Below, piece by piece: positions 25,979 to 34,226 of a stretch of DNA of 64,000 nucleotides (position 1 is its first letter; each line of letters opens with the position of its first letter). The notes beneath the pieces were generated by a model that did no database searches, was not told the origin of the DNA, and was given only the letters and a program-made list of their open reading frames with translations. The translations under genes were made by a program, and so were the position numbers. Origin of the DNA: Bosea sp. 124 (GTDB lineage Bacteria > Pseudomonadota > Alphaproteobacteria > Rhizobiales > Beijerinckiaceae); assembly GCF_003046175.1 (NCBI RefSeq), contig NZ_PZZM01000001.1, positions 2,311,001 to 2,375,000 on the forward strand, written 5' to 3'.

Positions 25979-27001
25979 TCAGTTTCCCTGTGCGCCGATC
26001 CAGAGACCGAGGAACAGTGCCGCGCCGAGCACGGCCAAGAAGGCCGCCGCCAGCAGTTCCAGCCCGGCAATGAGCTTTGCTGCGCGCAGCGATGAGCCGC
26101 CGGCCAGTCTGAGCGCGGCGAATTTGAAGAAGACGGCGAAGGCCGCCAGCGCCCCCGTCGTCAGGGCCGTGCCCAGCGCCATGGCGAAGGTCGCGGCGAT
26201 GCCGGCCCAGAGCAGGCCCTGCGAGGCGGCGAAGACCAGGATGATCAGCGCCCCGGCGCAGGGGCGCAGGCCCGCCGCAAGGACGATTCCGGCCATCTCG
26301 CGCCAGTTGCGCAGGCGGGCGATCTCGTCGGGCGAGGGCATGTGGACATGGTCGCAGGACGGATCGTGCACCGGGGCTCCGGGGCCGAGCGCCAGCAGGG
26401 CGCCGGCCTTGCGCCAGAGCACGACGGCGCCGACGAGCGCGACGAGCGCGAAGCTCGCCGTCTCGATGGCGTCGGTGGCGATCGACATCGTCTTCGCGGT
26501 TGCGTTGAATGCGATCGTCAGGGTGCCGACCAGCGCGATCGCGACGAGGGCCTGCAGGATCGCGGCGGCGAAGCTCAGCGCCAGGCCGCGCCGGAGGCTG
26601 CGGTCGTCGGCGACGATATAGCCCGATATCACCGCCTTGCCGTGGCCGGGGCCGGCGGCATGGAAGACGCCATAGCCGAAGGCGAGCCCGAGCAGGCTCC
26701 AGAGCGCAGCCGGGCTTGCGGCCACGGCCTTCAGCGTCGCCGTCAGCTCGCGATAGAAGGAGGACTGCCAGGCGAGGAGCATTCCGCCGATGCCGGTCGT
26801 CGCGGGCAGCGCCTCGCGCGGCAAAGCAGTGCCGAAAGGATTGCGTGGCGGCGGGGGCGGCGGCGGACTCCAGGCCGCGATCGTCGCGAGCAGGAGAGCG
26901 AGCCCCGCTGCGACGACGGCGAGCGCGAGCGCCATGACGATCAGGCGCCGGGACAGCGCCGGCCACGGCAGCGGCGCAAGGCGCGGGGCATTCAGGGACA
27001 T
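25979..27001 (-). CDS. Nickel/cobalt transporter, NicO (RcnA/HoxN-like) family
   Basis: A 340-residue membrane protein with about six helices. Two diagnostic motifs are present: FHAAGPGHGKAVISGYIVAD, and AAGLRPCAGALIILVFAASQ. A His-containing cytoplasmic loop (HDPSCDHVHMP) lies between helices. A Pro run (PPPPPPP) follows the first helix. It overlaps the upstream DUF1007 gene by 10 bp, a pairing common in this order, and both may handle a divalent metal. Direction (uptake or efflux) and metal are not determined by sequence. A longer overlapping minus-strand frame (25902-27143) is a shadow. Confidence 0.87.
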   Translation of the reverse strand: MSLNAPRLAPLPWPALSRRLIVMALALAVVAAGLALLLATIAAWSPPPPPPPRNPFGTALPREALPATTGIGGMLLAWQSSFYRELTATLKAVAASPAALWSLLGLAFGYGVFHAAGPGHGKAVISGYIVADDRSLRRGLALSFAAAILQALVAIALVGTLTIAFNATAKTMSIATDAIETASFALVALVGAVVLWRKAGALLALGPGAPVHDPSCDHVHMPSPDEIARLRNWREMAGIVLAAGLRPCAGALIILVFAASQGLLWAGIAATFAMALGTALTTGALAAFAVFFKFAALRLAGGSSLRAAKLIAGLELLAAAFLAVLGAALFLGLWIGAQGN

Positions 27002-27666
27002 GCGACGAGCGCGCGGGTCGTGACCTGAAGCCAGCTCGTGTCGGGCGTGGCGGTGACGTCCTCCTGCGCCAGCTTCTGCTGGACCGCCGGATCGAGCTTG
27101 GGCGGGCGGGCGACGCGGACGATGCAGCCCTTGGGGGCGTCACGCGTGATCACCGCGTCGGGCGCATCGACGATGTCGAAGGCGACGAAATAGGTCGGGT
27201 CGCCGATCTCGATGCCGAAGGAGCGGTTGGCGTGGGCCGGCACCTTCAGCGGCAGGGTGTAGGTCAGGGTCAGGATCTTGTTCTCGAAGACCAGACCCGC
27301 TTCGCCCGGCTGGCCGAACTCCTGCGGCTTGCCGTTGGCCTTCGCGGTGGTGAAGAAGCCGACTTCGGGCAGGGATTCGATGTTGACCTTGGCGAGTTCG
27401 GCGAGCTCGTCCGGAGTCAGTTTGCCGTCGCCGTTCTTGTCTAGGCCCTGGGTGATATAGGCGGAATAGGCCTCGTCGAAGCTCCAGATGTGCTTCAGCG
27501 CGCGGACGGCGCCGTCGGGCGCGTACAGGATTTCGGCGCGGGCGGTGACGAAGACATGCGGGTGCGCGGAGGCCGGGGCCGGAAAACCCGCGAGGCCAAG
27601 GCAGCCGGCGAGCGCGAGCAGAGCGGAACGGGCTGGCCGCTGCGTCAAGACCGGTATCCTTTGCAT
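26992..27666 (-). CDS. DUF1007 periplasmic protein with EF-hand-like loop
   Basis: A 224-residue secreted protein. A signal peptide ends PAPASA before HPHVFVTARAEILYAPDG, the typical start of the mature DUF1007 domain (HPH may bind metal). An EF-hand-type loop DKNGDGKLTPDE is at about 76-87. The gene is translationally coupled to the NicO transporter gene, so a role in delivering or sensing a divalent metal is likely but unproven. The ATG at 27666 is chosen because the signal peptide follows; a Met at 27777 is in frame but adds unconserved sequence. Confidence 0.85.
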   Translation of the reverse strand: MQRIPVLTQRPARSALLALAGCLGLAGFPAPASAHPHVFVTARAEILYAPDGAVRALKHIWSFDEAYSAYITQGLDKNGDGKLTPDELAELAKVNIESLPEVGFFTTAKANGKPQEFGQPGEAGLVFENKILTLTYTLPLKVPAHANRSFGIEIGDPTYFVAFDIVDAPDAVITRDAPKGCIVRVARPPKLDPAVQQKLAQEDVTATPDTSWLQVTTRALVACP

Positions 27667-28022
27667 GCACCGAAGCCGATGCGGCGTGGTTGATGGATCA
27701 TAAACTCGACTGCCCGGGCGCGCCATCGGGCGGCCTTGCGTCGCCCGAGAATTGGCGTCGCGCGAAAACGGGGCCAAATCGCGGCGCCGCCCGCCGGGCC
27801 CCGCTCTGTCGCTGCATCATCGCCGTCATGTTCGCCCTTGTGGCGCGCGTCCACGTCCCGGAAACACGTCTCGACCAGCGAAGACGCGGATGGTCCGGAC
27901 AGGCCGATCACGACGGGAGGGGCTCCGGCGCAGCGCGGGCAAAAGTCGTACTTGCCCCGGCCGCCCGGCATGGTGTCCTCTGGCTTCGGCCGCCCGGCCC
28001 TGCCCATGCTGACGAGTCGATC
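27667..28022. promoter_or_regulatory. Intergenic region between DUF1007 and Crp/Fnr genes
   Basis: 356 bp without a supported gene. It contains repeat copy 2 (27823-27916) and must hold divergent promoters. Several short frames cross it in both directions, but they run through the repeat and have no recognisable sequence. Confidence 0.4.
27823..27916. repeat. Dispersed intergenic cloverleaf repeat, copy 2 (diverged)
   Basis: A 94-bp element starting CCGTCATG and ending CACGACGG. It shares the conserved blocks CCCTTGTGGCG, TCCACGT, CTCGACCAGCGAAGAC and GGATGGTC with copies 1 and 3, but several stem positions are mismatched, so it looks like a decayed copy. Confidence 0.75.
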
Positions 28023-28697
28023 GTGATCCTGCCCGAGGAGCTGCGGCGTATCGCCGCCTGGTCGCGCGACCTGCGCGAAGAGGAGTTCGAGGAGGCGCGG
28101 CGTGGCATCTCGTTCAAGAGCTTCGGCAAGGGCGCCAATATCTGCCATGTCGGGGACCGGCTGGAGGCCTGGACCGGCATCGCCGAGGGGCTGGTCAAGA
28201 TGTCGACCACGTCGAAGACGGGCAAATCCGCGACGCTTGCCGGGATGAGGGCCGGGGCCTGGTTCGGCGAGGGCACCGTCATCAAGGGCGAGCTGCGCCG
28301 GTATGAGTTGGTGGCGCTGCGCGAGACGCGGCTGGCGCTGATGCGGCGCCAGACCTTCCTCTGGCTTTTCGAGCATTCGGCCGCCTTCAACCGCTTCCTC
28401 GTGCACCAGTTCAACGAGCGGCTGGCCCAGTTCATCGCGCTGGCTGAGACCGAGCGCACGCTCGACTCGACCGGGCGGCTGGCGCGCAACCTCGCCTGGC
28501 TGTTCAACCCGACGCTCTATCCCGACGAAGGCCGCACGCTGGAGGTCAGCCAGGAGGAGCTCGGCCTGCTCGCCGGCATGTCGCGCCAGATCGCCAATCA
28601 GGGACTCTCGAGGCTCGCCGATCTCGGCCTGCTCGAGGTCGGTCATGGCAGCGTGACGATTCTCGATGTCGAACGGTTGGCGCGCTACGAGGGCTGA
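28023..28697 (+). CDS. Crp/Fnr-family transcriptional regulator
   Basis: About 224 residues: an N-terminal cyclic-nucleotide-binding-like beta barrel (KGANICHVGDRLEAWTGIAE, then GAWFGEGTVIKG) and a C-terminal winged helix (LEVSQEELGLLAGMSRQIAN, QGLSRLADLGLLEV). The barrel lacks the full cAMP signature and there is no Fnr-type Cys cluster, so the ligand is unknown. The start is uncertain: GTG at 28023 gives a family-sized product, but the frame is open to 27690 through the repeat. It lies 267 bp upstream of the acyl-CoA ligase/Liv cluster on the same strand and is the best candidate regulator of it. Confidence 0.85.
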   Translation: MILPEELRRIAAWSRDLREEEFEEARRGISFKSFGKGANICHVGDRLEAWTGIAEGLVKMSTTSKTGKSATLAGMRAGAWFGEGTVIKGELRRYELVALRETRLALMRRQTFLWLFEHSAAFNRFLVHQFNERLAQFIALAETERTLDSTGRLARNLAWLFNPTLYPDEGRTLEVSQEELGLLAGMSRQIANQGLSRLADLGLLEVGHGSVTILDVERLARYEG

Positions 28698-28964
28698 GGG
28701 CGTTTGCGGGGCGCTGCGCTCGCAATGACGGAACAGCACGGGCGGGGCAGGGTGCGGGAGGCTGCAACGCAGGTCACGATCGGGTGTCGCGTGCGGATCA
28801 AACCCACCTCTGCAAGACCATAGTCTCCAAAAGACCAATTGTCTGTCAAGCCCACCCTTGCAAAGCTCATGCGTGGCTGCGAGGCTTGCATCAACGACAA
28901 GGGCCGAATGGCCCGAACAAAGGCCGGTGCGATGTACGCCGGCTGCTCAGGGTGGAGACGGACG
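28698..28964. promoter_or_regulatory. Region upstream of the acyl-CoA ligase/Liv cluster
   Basis: 267 bp, likely carrying the promoter of the long transport/ligase operon. TTGCAAAG near 28858 and moderately AT-rich sequence at 28800-28900 stand out, but no clear -10 partner is seen. A possible 42-residue N-terminal extension of the ligase from 28839 was not accepted. Confidence 0.35.
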
Positions 28965-30953
28965 ATGGCAAGCGCGAGCGCCGGCCAGGCGGATACCTTT
29001 CCGAAACTTCTGCTGCGCAACGAGCGTGAGCGGGGCGGGCGCGTCGCGTTCCGCCACAAGGACCTCGGCATCTGGCAGTCCTGGAACTGGGCGGAGGTGG
29101 CCGAGCAGGTCCGCAGCTTCGCGCGGGGATTGCAGGCTCTCGGGCTGAAGCGCGGCGAGAAGGTCGCGATCATCGGCTACAACCGGCCGCGGCTGTACTG
29201 GTCGATGGCGGCCGCGCAATGGCTCGGCGCCGTGCCCGTGCCGGTCTATGCCGACAGCGTCGCCGACGAGATGGCCTATGTGCTCGACCATGCCGAGGCG
29301 GTCTTCGCCTGCGTGCAGGATCAGGAGCAGGTCGACAAGATCCTCTCGATCGCGGAGCGCCTGCCGAACCTGCGCCACATGCTCTATGACGAGCCCCGGG
29401 GCCTGCGCGACTACGACCACGGCAAGCTGCATGCGATCGACGAGGTCATCGCCACCGGCCGCAAGGACCTCGCCACGAGCCCGGAGGCCAGCGCGGCGCT
29501 GGAGCGCGAGATGCTGGCCGGCAAGGGCTCCGATCTCGGCATCATCCTCTACACCTCGGGCACGACGGGCCGGCCCAAGGGCGTCATGCTCAGCCATACC
29601 AACGTCATCACGGCGGCCGAGATCGGCTGCCAGTTCGACGGGCTGAACGAGAGCGACGAGATCATCGCCTATCTGCCGATCGCCTGGGTCGGCGACCATG
29701 TCTTCTCCTATGCGCAGGCGATCGTCGCGGGCTTCTGCGTCAACTGCCCGGAGGGGCCGGAGACCGTGATCGACGACCGGCGCGAGGTCGGCACGACCTA
29801 CGCCTTCGCGCCGCCGCGCGTCTTCGAGACCATGCTGACGCTGACCATGGTGCGGATGGAGGATGCCAGCGCGCTGAAGCGGAAGATGTTCCACTACTTC
29901 CTCGGCGTGGCGAAGCAATATGGCGAGAAGATCCTCAACGGCGAGAGCGTGCCGCTCGGCGGGCGCCTGCTCTACATGCTCGGCGACGTGCTGGTCTACG
30001 GACCCTTGCGCAACCGCTTCGGCCTGACGAGCATCAAGGTCGGCTACACCGCCGGCGAGGCGATCGGGCCCGAGCTGTTCCGCTTCTACCGCTCGATCGG
30101 CGTCAACCTGAAGCAGCTCTACGGACAGACGGAAGCCGGCGTCTACATCACCATGCAGCCCAATGGCGAGATCCGGGCCGATACGGTCGGGCGCCCGGCG
30201 CCGCTGGTCGAGATCCGGATCGACGAGAATGGCGAGGTGCTCTACCGCTCGCCCTCGATCTTCGGGGGCTATTTCAAGGACCCCGAGAAGACCGCCGAGA
30301 CGATGACCGCCGACGGCTATGTCCGCTCCGGCGATGCCGGCTTCTTCGACGACGAGGGCCACCTCAAGATCATCGACCGGGCCAAGGATGTCGGCAAGCT
30401 CAACAGCGGCGACCTGTTCCCGCCGAAATACATCGAGAACAAGCTGAAATTCTATCCCAACATCAAGGAGGTCGTGGCCTTCGGGCAGGGCCGCGACTAT
30501 GCGACGGTGGCGCTCAACATCGACCTGACGGCGGTCGGCAACTGGGCCGAGCGCAACAACGTGGTCTACGCCTCCTACCAGGAACTCGCCGGGCACGATC
30601 TGGTCTACGACATGATCGCGGAGCATGTCGACGAGGTGAACCGCTCGCTCGCGGCCGAGCCGCTGATGGGCGGGGCGCAGATCAGGCGCTTCCTGATCCT
30701 GCACAAGGAACTCGACGCCGACGATGGCGAGCTGACGCGGACCCAGAAGGTCCGGCGTGGCTTCATCGCCGAGCGCTACGCGCCGCTGGTGAATGCGCTC
30801 TATGACGGCTCGGAGGCCGCCGACATCTCGACGGAAGTGACCTTCGAGGATGGCCGCAAGGGTATGATCTCGGCGCGGGTCAAGGTGCGCGACGCCAAGA
30901 CCTATCCGGTCGCGGCACCGGAACGGCAGACGCCGGCGAGGGCCGCAGCATGA
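28965..30953 (+). CDS. Long-chain acyl-CoA ligase-type AMP-binding enzyme
   Basis: A 662-residue adenylate-forming CoA ligase. Motif A3 is YTSGTTGRPKGVMLSH at about 196. Y-GQTEAG (LYGQTEAGVYITM) and the GYVRSGDAGFFDDEGHLKI core follow, with the RAKDVGKLNSGDLFPPKYIE region typical of FACS-like enzymes of Liv clusters. C-terminal extensions are long. It activates a fatty or aromatic acid to its CoA thioester. GGAG 7 bases before the ATG at 28965 sets the start. The stop overlaps the livG start (ATGA), so ligase and transporter are one operon. Exact substrate is unknown. Confidence 0.88.
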   Translation: MASASAGQADTFPKLLLRNERERGGRVAFRHKDLGIWQSWNWAEVAEQVRSFARGLQALGLKRGEKVAIIGYNRPRLYWSMAAAQWLGAVPVPVYADSVADEMAYVLDHAEAVFACVQDQEQVDKILSIAERLPNLRHMLYDEPRGLRDYDHGKLHAIDEVIATGRKDLATSPEASAALEREMLAGKGSDLGIILYTSGTTGRPKGVMLSHTNVITAAEIGCQFDGLNESDEIIAYLPIAWVGDHVFSYAQAIVAGFCVNCPEGPETVIDDRREVGTTYAFAPPRVFETMLTLTMVRMEDASALKRKMFHYFLGVAKQYGEKILNGESVPLGGRLLYMLGDVLVYGPLRNRFGLTSIKVGYTAGEAIGPELFRFYRSIGVNLKQLYGQTEAGVYITMQPNGEIRADTVGRPAPLVEIRIDENGEVLYRSPSIFGGYFKDPEKTAETMTADGYVRSGDAGFFDDEGHLKIIDRAKDVGKLNSGDLFPPKYIENKLKFYPNIKEVVAFGQGRDYATVALNIDLTAVGNWAERNNVVYASYQELAGHDLVYDMIAEHVDEVNRSLAAEPLMGGAQIRRFLILHKELDADDGELTRTQKVRRGFIAERYAPLVNALYDGSEAADISTEVTFEDGRKGMISARVKVRDAKTYPVAAPERQTPARAAA

Positions 30954-31765
30954 ACGCGGAAGCGATGAACGTGACCGGCGCCCCCGTCCGCGAGAAGAGC
31001 GAGGTGCTGCTCTCCGTCGAGAACGTCTCGCTGCGCTTCGGCGGCGTGAAGGCAATCTCGGACGTCTCCTTCGACATCCGCAAGGGCGAGGTGCGCGCCA
31101 TCATCGGCCCCAATGGCGCCGGCAAGACCTCGATGCTGAACTGCATCAACGGCTTCTACCAGCCGCAGGAAGGGCAGATCATCTTCAAGGGCGAGCGCCG
31201 GCACAAGATGAGGCCGCATCGCGCCGCGGCGGCCGGCATCGCCCGTACCTTCCAGAACGTCGCCCTGTTCAAGGGCATGTCGACGCTCGACAACATCATG
31301 ACCGGGCGCACGCTGAAGATGAAGCGCGGTTTCTTCTGGCAGGTGCTGCGTCAGGGCCCGGCGATGGCCGAGGAGATCGAGCATCGCAAGGTCGTCGAGG
31401 ATATCATCGACTTCCTGCAGATCGAGCACATCCGCAAGCTGCCGGTGGGCAAGCTGCCCTATGGCCTGCAGAAGCGCGTCGAGCTCGGCCGGGCGCTGGC
31501 GATGGAGCCCGAGCTCCTGCTGCTCGACGAGCCGATGGCTGGCATGAACCTCGAGGAGAAGGAGGACATGTGCCGCTTCATCCTCGACGTGAACCAGCAG
31601 TTCGGCACGACGATCGCCTTGATCGAGCACGATATGGGGGTGGTCATGGACCTTTCCGACCGTGTCGTCGTGCTCGAATACGGCCGCAAGATCGCCGATG
31701 GCACGCCCAGCGAGGTCAAGGCCGACCAGAAGGTGATCGATGCCTATCTGGGAGTGGCGCATTGA
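30950..31765 (+). CDS. livG: Branched-chain amino acid-type ABC transporter ATPase LivG
   Basis: A 271-residue ATPase. Walker A GPNGAGKTSMLNCINGFYQP at about 45, the LivG-typical GIARTFQNVALFKGMSTLDN, Walker B ELLLLDEPMAGMN and switch ALIEHDMGVVMDLSDR are present. The signature is degenerate: KLPYGLQKRVELGRALA in place of LSGGQ, as usual in LivG. It overlaps the ligase gene by 4 bp. Confidence 0.92.
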   Translation: MNAEAMNVTGAPVREKSEVLLSVENVSLRFGGVKAISDVSFDIRKGEVRAIIGPNGAGKTSMLNCINGFYQPQEGQIIFKGERRHKMRPHRAAAAGIARTFQNVALFKGMSTLDNIMTGRTLKMKRGFFWQVLRQGPAMAEEIEHRKVVEDIIDFLQIEHIRKLPVGKLPYGLQKRVELGRALAMEPELLLLDEPMAGMNLEEKEDMCRFILDVNQQFGTTIALIEHDMGVVMDLSDRVVVLEYGRKIADGTPSEVKADQKVIDAYLGVAH

Positions 31766-31808
31766 TGGCTGCCTTCCGCTCCCGCCCCGTGACGACGGAT
31801 GGTCTTCA

Positions 31809-31903
31809 CCGTCATGCTCGACCTTGTGGCGAGCATCCACGTCTTGAACACGGTCCTCGACCAGCGAAGACGTGGATGGTCGGGACAAGCCCGACCATGA
31901 CGG
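31809..31903. repeat. Dispersed intergenic cloverleaf repeat, copy 3
   Basis: A 95-bp element between livG and livH, bounded by CCGTCATG and CATGACGG. It has a perfect 11-bp stem ATCCACGTCTT (31835-31845)/AAGACGTGGAT (31867-31877) and hairpin GGTCGGG (31878-31884)/CCCGACC (31890-31896). The seventh pair of that hairpin is G-C here but C-G in copy 1, a compensatory change. Inside an operon it could shape mRNA decay or attenuation. Confidence 0.87.
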
Positions 31904-31946
31904 AAAGCCGCGCGCATCTCTCCGCAACCTCCAACGGAGCGAACCC

Positions 31947-33020
31947 ATGAGCGACGTCGCCGCACGGCCCGCCCCGAACCTCCTCGCCAACCCCTGGATC
32001 AAGGCCGGACTGATCCTGGCCGCCATCGTCGTCGCCGCGATCCTCGGCGCGCGGCTCGATTCCTCGGGAACGCTCTACAAGATCTTCATCGACCCCTTCG
32101 ACCAGATGGTCGCGGCGCCGGACCTGCTGGCCCAGACGGTGTGGGAGGGGCTGGTTTCCGGCGTGCTCTACGCCCTGATCGCGCTCGGCTTCGTGCTGAT
32201 CTTCAAGGCGTCGGGCGTGTTCAACTTCGCCCAGGGCATCATGGTGGTGTTCGCGGCGCTGACGCTGGTCGGCCTCTACGAGAAGGGCGTGCCGGCCTTC
32301 CTTGCCGTCATCCTGACGCTCGGCGTGATGTTCCTGCTCGCGGTCGCGATCGAGCGGGTGGTCTTAAGGCCGCTGGTCAACCAGCCCGACATCATCCTGT
32401 TCATGGCGACCTTCGGCATCACCTATTTCCTGATCGGGCTCGGCGAATCCGTCTTCGGCGGCAGCCCGAAGCAGATGATCGCCGACCAGCTCTGGCTGCC
32501 CAAAGGGGCGGTCGACCTGAAGATCCTCGGTGGGCTGGTCTCGCTGCAGAAGATCGACATCGCCGCCGCGATCATCGCCTCGGTGATGATCGCGGTGCTC
32601 GCCGCCTTCTTCCAGTATACCCGCATCGGGCGGGCGCTGCGGGCGGTCGCCGACAGCCACAAGGCGGCGCTTTCGGTCGGCATCTCGCTGAACCAGATCT
32701 GGGTCATCGTCTGGTTCACCGCCGGCATCGTCGCGCTGATCACCGGTATCATGTGGGGCGCGCGCTCCGACGTCTCCTTCGCGCTCGAGATCGTGGCGCT
32801 GAAGGCGCTGCCGGTGCTGATCCTGGGCGGCTTCACCTCGATCCCCGGCGCGATCATCGGGGGGCTGATCATCGGCATCGGCGAGAAGCTCGGCGAGTTC
32901 TACTGGGGCCCGCTGGTCGGCGGCGGCATCGAGAGCTGGCTGGCCTATTTCATCGCGCTGGGCTTCCTGCTGTTCCGGCCGCAGGGCCTGTTCGGCGACA
33001 AGATCATCGAGCGGATTTGA
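31947..33020 (+). CDS. livH: Branched-chain amino acid-type ABC permease LivH
   Basis: A 357-residue permease with about eight membrane segments. The LivH core appears as EGLVSGVLYALIALGFVLIF then KASGVFNFAQGIMVVFAAL, and RALRAVADSHKAALSVGISL near 240 is the EAA-like loop. An N-terminal extension of about 70 residues with one extra helix precedes the conserved part. GGAG 7 bases before the ATG at 31947 supports this start over the Met at 31872, which lies inside repeat copy 3. Confidence 0.92.
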   Translation: MSDVAARPAPNLLANPWIKAGLILAAIVVAAILGARLDSSGTLYKIFIDPFDQMVAAPDLLAQTVWEGLVSGVLYALIALGFVLIFKASGVFNFAQGIMVVFAALTLVGLYEKGVPAFLAVILTLGVMFLLAVAIERVVLRPLVNQPDIILFMATFGITYFLIGLGESVFGGSPKQMIADQLWLPKGAVDLKILGGLVSLQKIDIAAAIIASVMIAVLAAFFQYTRIGRALRAVADSHKAALSVGISLNQIWVIVWFTAGIVALITGIMWGARSDVSFALEIVALKALPVLILGGFTSIPGAIIGGLIIGIGEKLGEFYWGPLVGGGIESWLAYFIALGFLLFRPQGLFGDKIIERI

Positions 33021-33030
33021 GGGCCAAGCC

Positions 33031-34110
33031 ATGTTCTACCGCGAGGCCGGCCAGTTCAAATCGACCTACTCCGCCGACATGGCCGTGTTCCCGATCCGGC
33101 AGGACCGGATCGGGCTCGCCGTCATCCTGGGCATCGCCTTCATCGGCATTCCGCTGATCGGCAATGACTTCTTCATCACCTCGGTGATGATCCCCTTCCT
33201 GGTCTTCTCGCTGGCGGCGATCGGGCTGAACATCCTGACTGGCTATACCGGGCTGATCTCGCTCGGCACCGCGGCCTTCATGGGGGTCGGTGCCTATGCC
33301 TGCTACAAGCTGACGACCGCCTTCCCGGGCGTGAACATCATCGTGCTGATGCTGGTGTCGGGCCTGTTCTCGGCGGCGATCGGCGTGCTCTTTGGCCTGC
33401 CCTCGCTGCGGATCAAAGGCTTCTACCTCGCTGTCGCGACGCTGGCCGCGCAGTTCTTCCTGCAATGGGCCTTCGTGCGGGTGCCGTGGCTGTTCAACTA
33501 CAATGCCTCGGGAGCGATCGAGGTGCCGCAGCGGCTGCTGTTCGGCATCCCCGTGACCGGCGCCTCGGCTGCCCCCGAGACCCGCTATTTCGTCTGCCTC
33601 GTCCTCGTCATCGTAATGACCTGGTTCGCCTCGAACCTCGTCCACGGCAAGATCGGCCGTTCCTGGATGGCGGTGCGCGACATGGACATCGCGGCCGAGC
33701 TGATGGGCATCAAGCTGCTCAACGCCAAGCTGCTCGCCTTCGCAGTCTCGTCCTTCTATGCCGGCGTCGCCGGCGCGATGATGATCTTCCTCTGGTATGG
33801 CGGCGGCGAGGCCAACGACGTCTTCACCATCCGCCTGTCCTTCAACATCCTGTTCATGGTCATCATCGGCGGGCTGGGTTCGCTGATCGGCTCCTTCTTC
33901 GGGGCGGCCTTCATCGCCAGCCTGCCGACGATCATGAAGTTCGGCCTGCCGGCGCTCGGCGTGCCGATGTCGGGGGCCACCGCCGAGCACGTGACCTTCA
34001 TGCTGGTCGGCGCGCTGATCATCCTCTTCCTGATCGTCGAGCCGCACGGCCTGGCGCGGCTCTGGCAGATCGGCAAGCAGAAATTGCGGACGTGGCCGTT
34101 CCCCTATTGA
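33031..34110 (+). CDS. livM: Branched-chain amino acid-type ABC permease LivM
   Basis: A 359-residue permease. GLNILTGYTGLISLGTAAFM (the LivM signature), FGLPSLRIKGFYLAVATLAA, and SWMAVRDMDIAAELMGIKLL are diagnostic. It follows livH by 10 bp. A 40-residue soluble N-terminus precedes the first helix. Confidence 0.93.
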   Translation: MFYREAGQFKSTYSADMAVFPIRQDRIGLAVILGIAFIGIPLIGNDFFITSVMIPFLVFSLAAIGLNILTGYTGLISLGTAAFMGVGAYACYKLTTAFPGVNIIVLMLVSGLFSAAIGVLFGLPSLRIKGFYLAVATLAAQFFLQWAFVRVPWLFNYNASGAIEVPQRLLFGIPVTGASAAPETRYFVCLVLVIVMTWFASNLVHGKIGRSWMAVRDMDIAAELMGIKLLNAKLLAFAVSSFYAGVAGAMMIFLWYGGGEANDVFTIRLSFNILFMVIIGGLGSLIGSFFGAAFIASLPTIMKFGLPALGVPMSGATAEHVTFMLVGALIILFLIVEPHGLARLWQIGKQKLRTWPFPY

Positions 34111-34226
34111 GGCTGCGGGGGACGACCCAAGAAACGATCCGCGTCGGCCTTCAATGGCGCGGGCGAAAAGCAGACCGGCGGGGCCTTGATGCCACCGCCG
34201 GAGGAAACGAACGGAGGATGACATCC

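Noticed and set aside
28947..31055. A 702-residue minus-strand frame opposite the acyl-CoA ligase gene
   Set aside because: It mirrors the ligase gene exactly, has no recognisable domain or ribosome-binding site, and is of the same shadow type.
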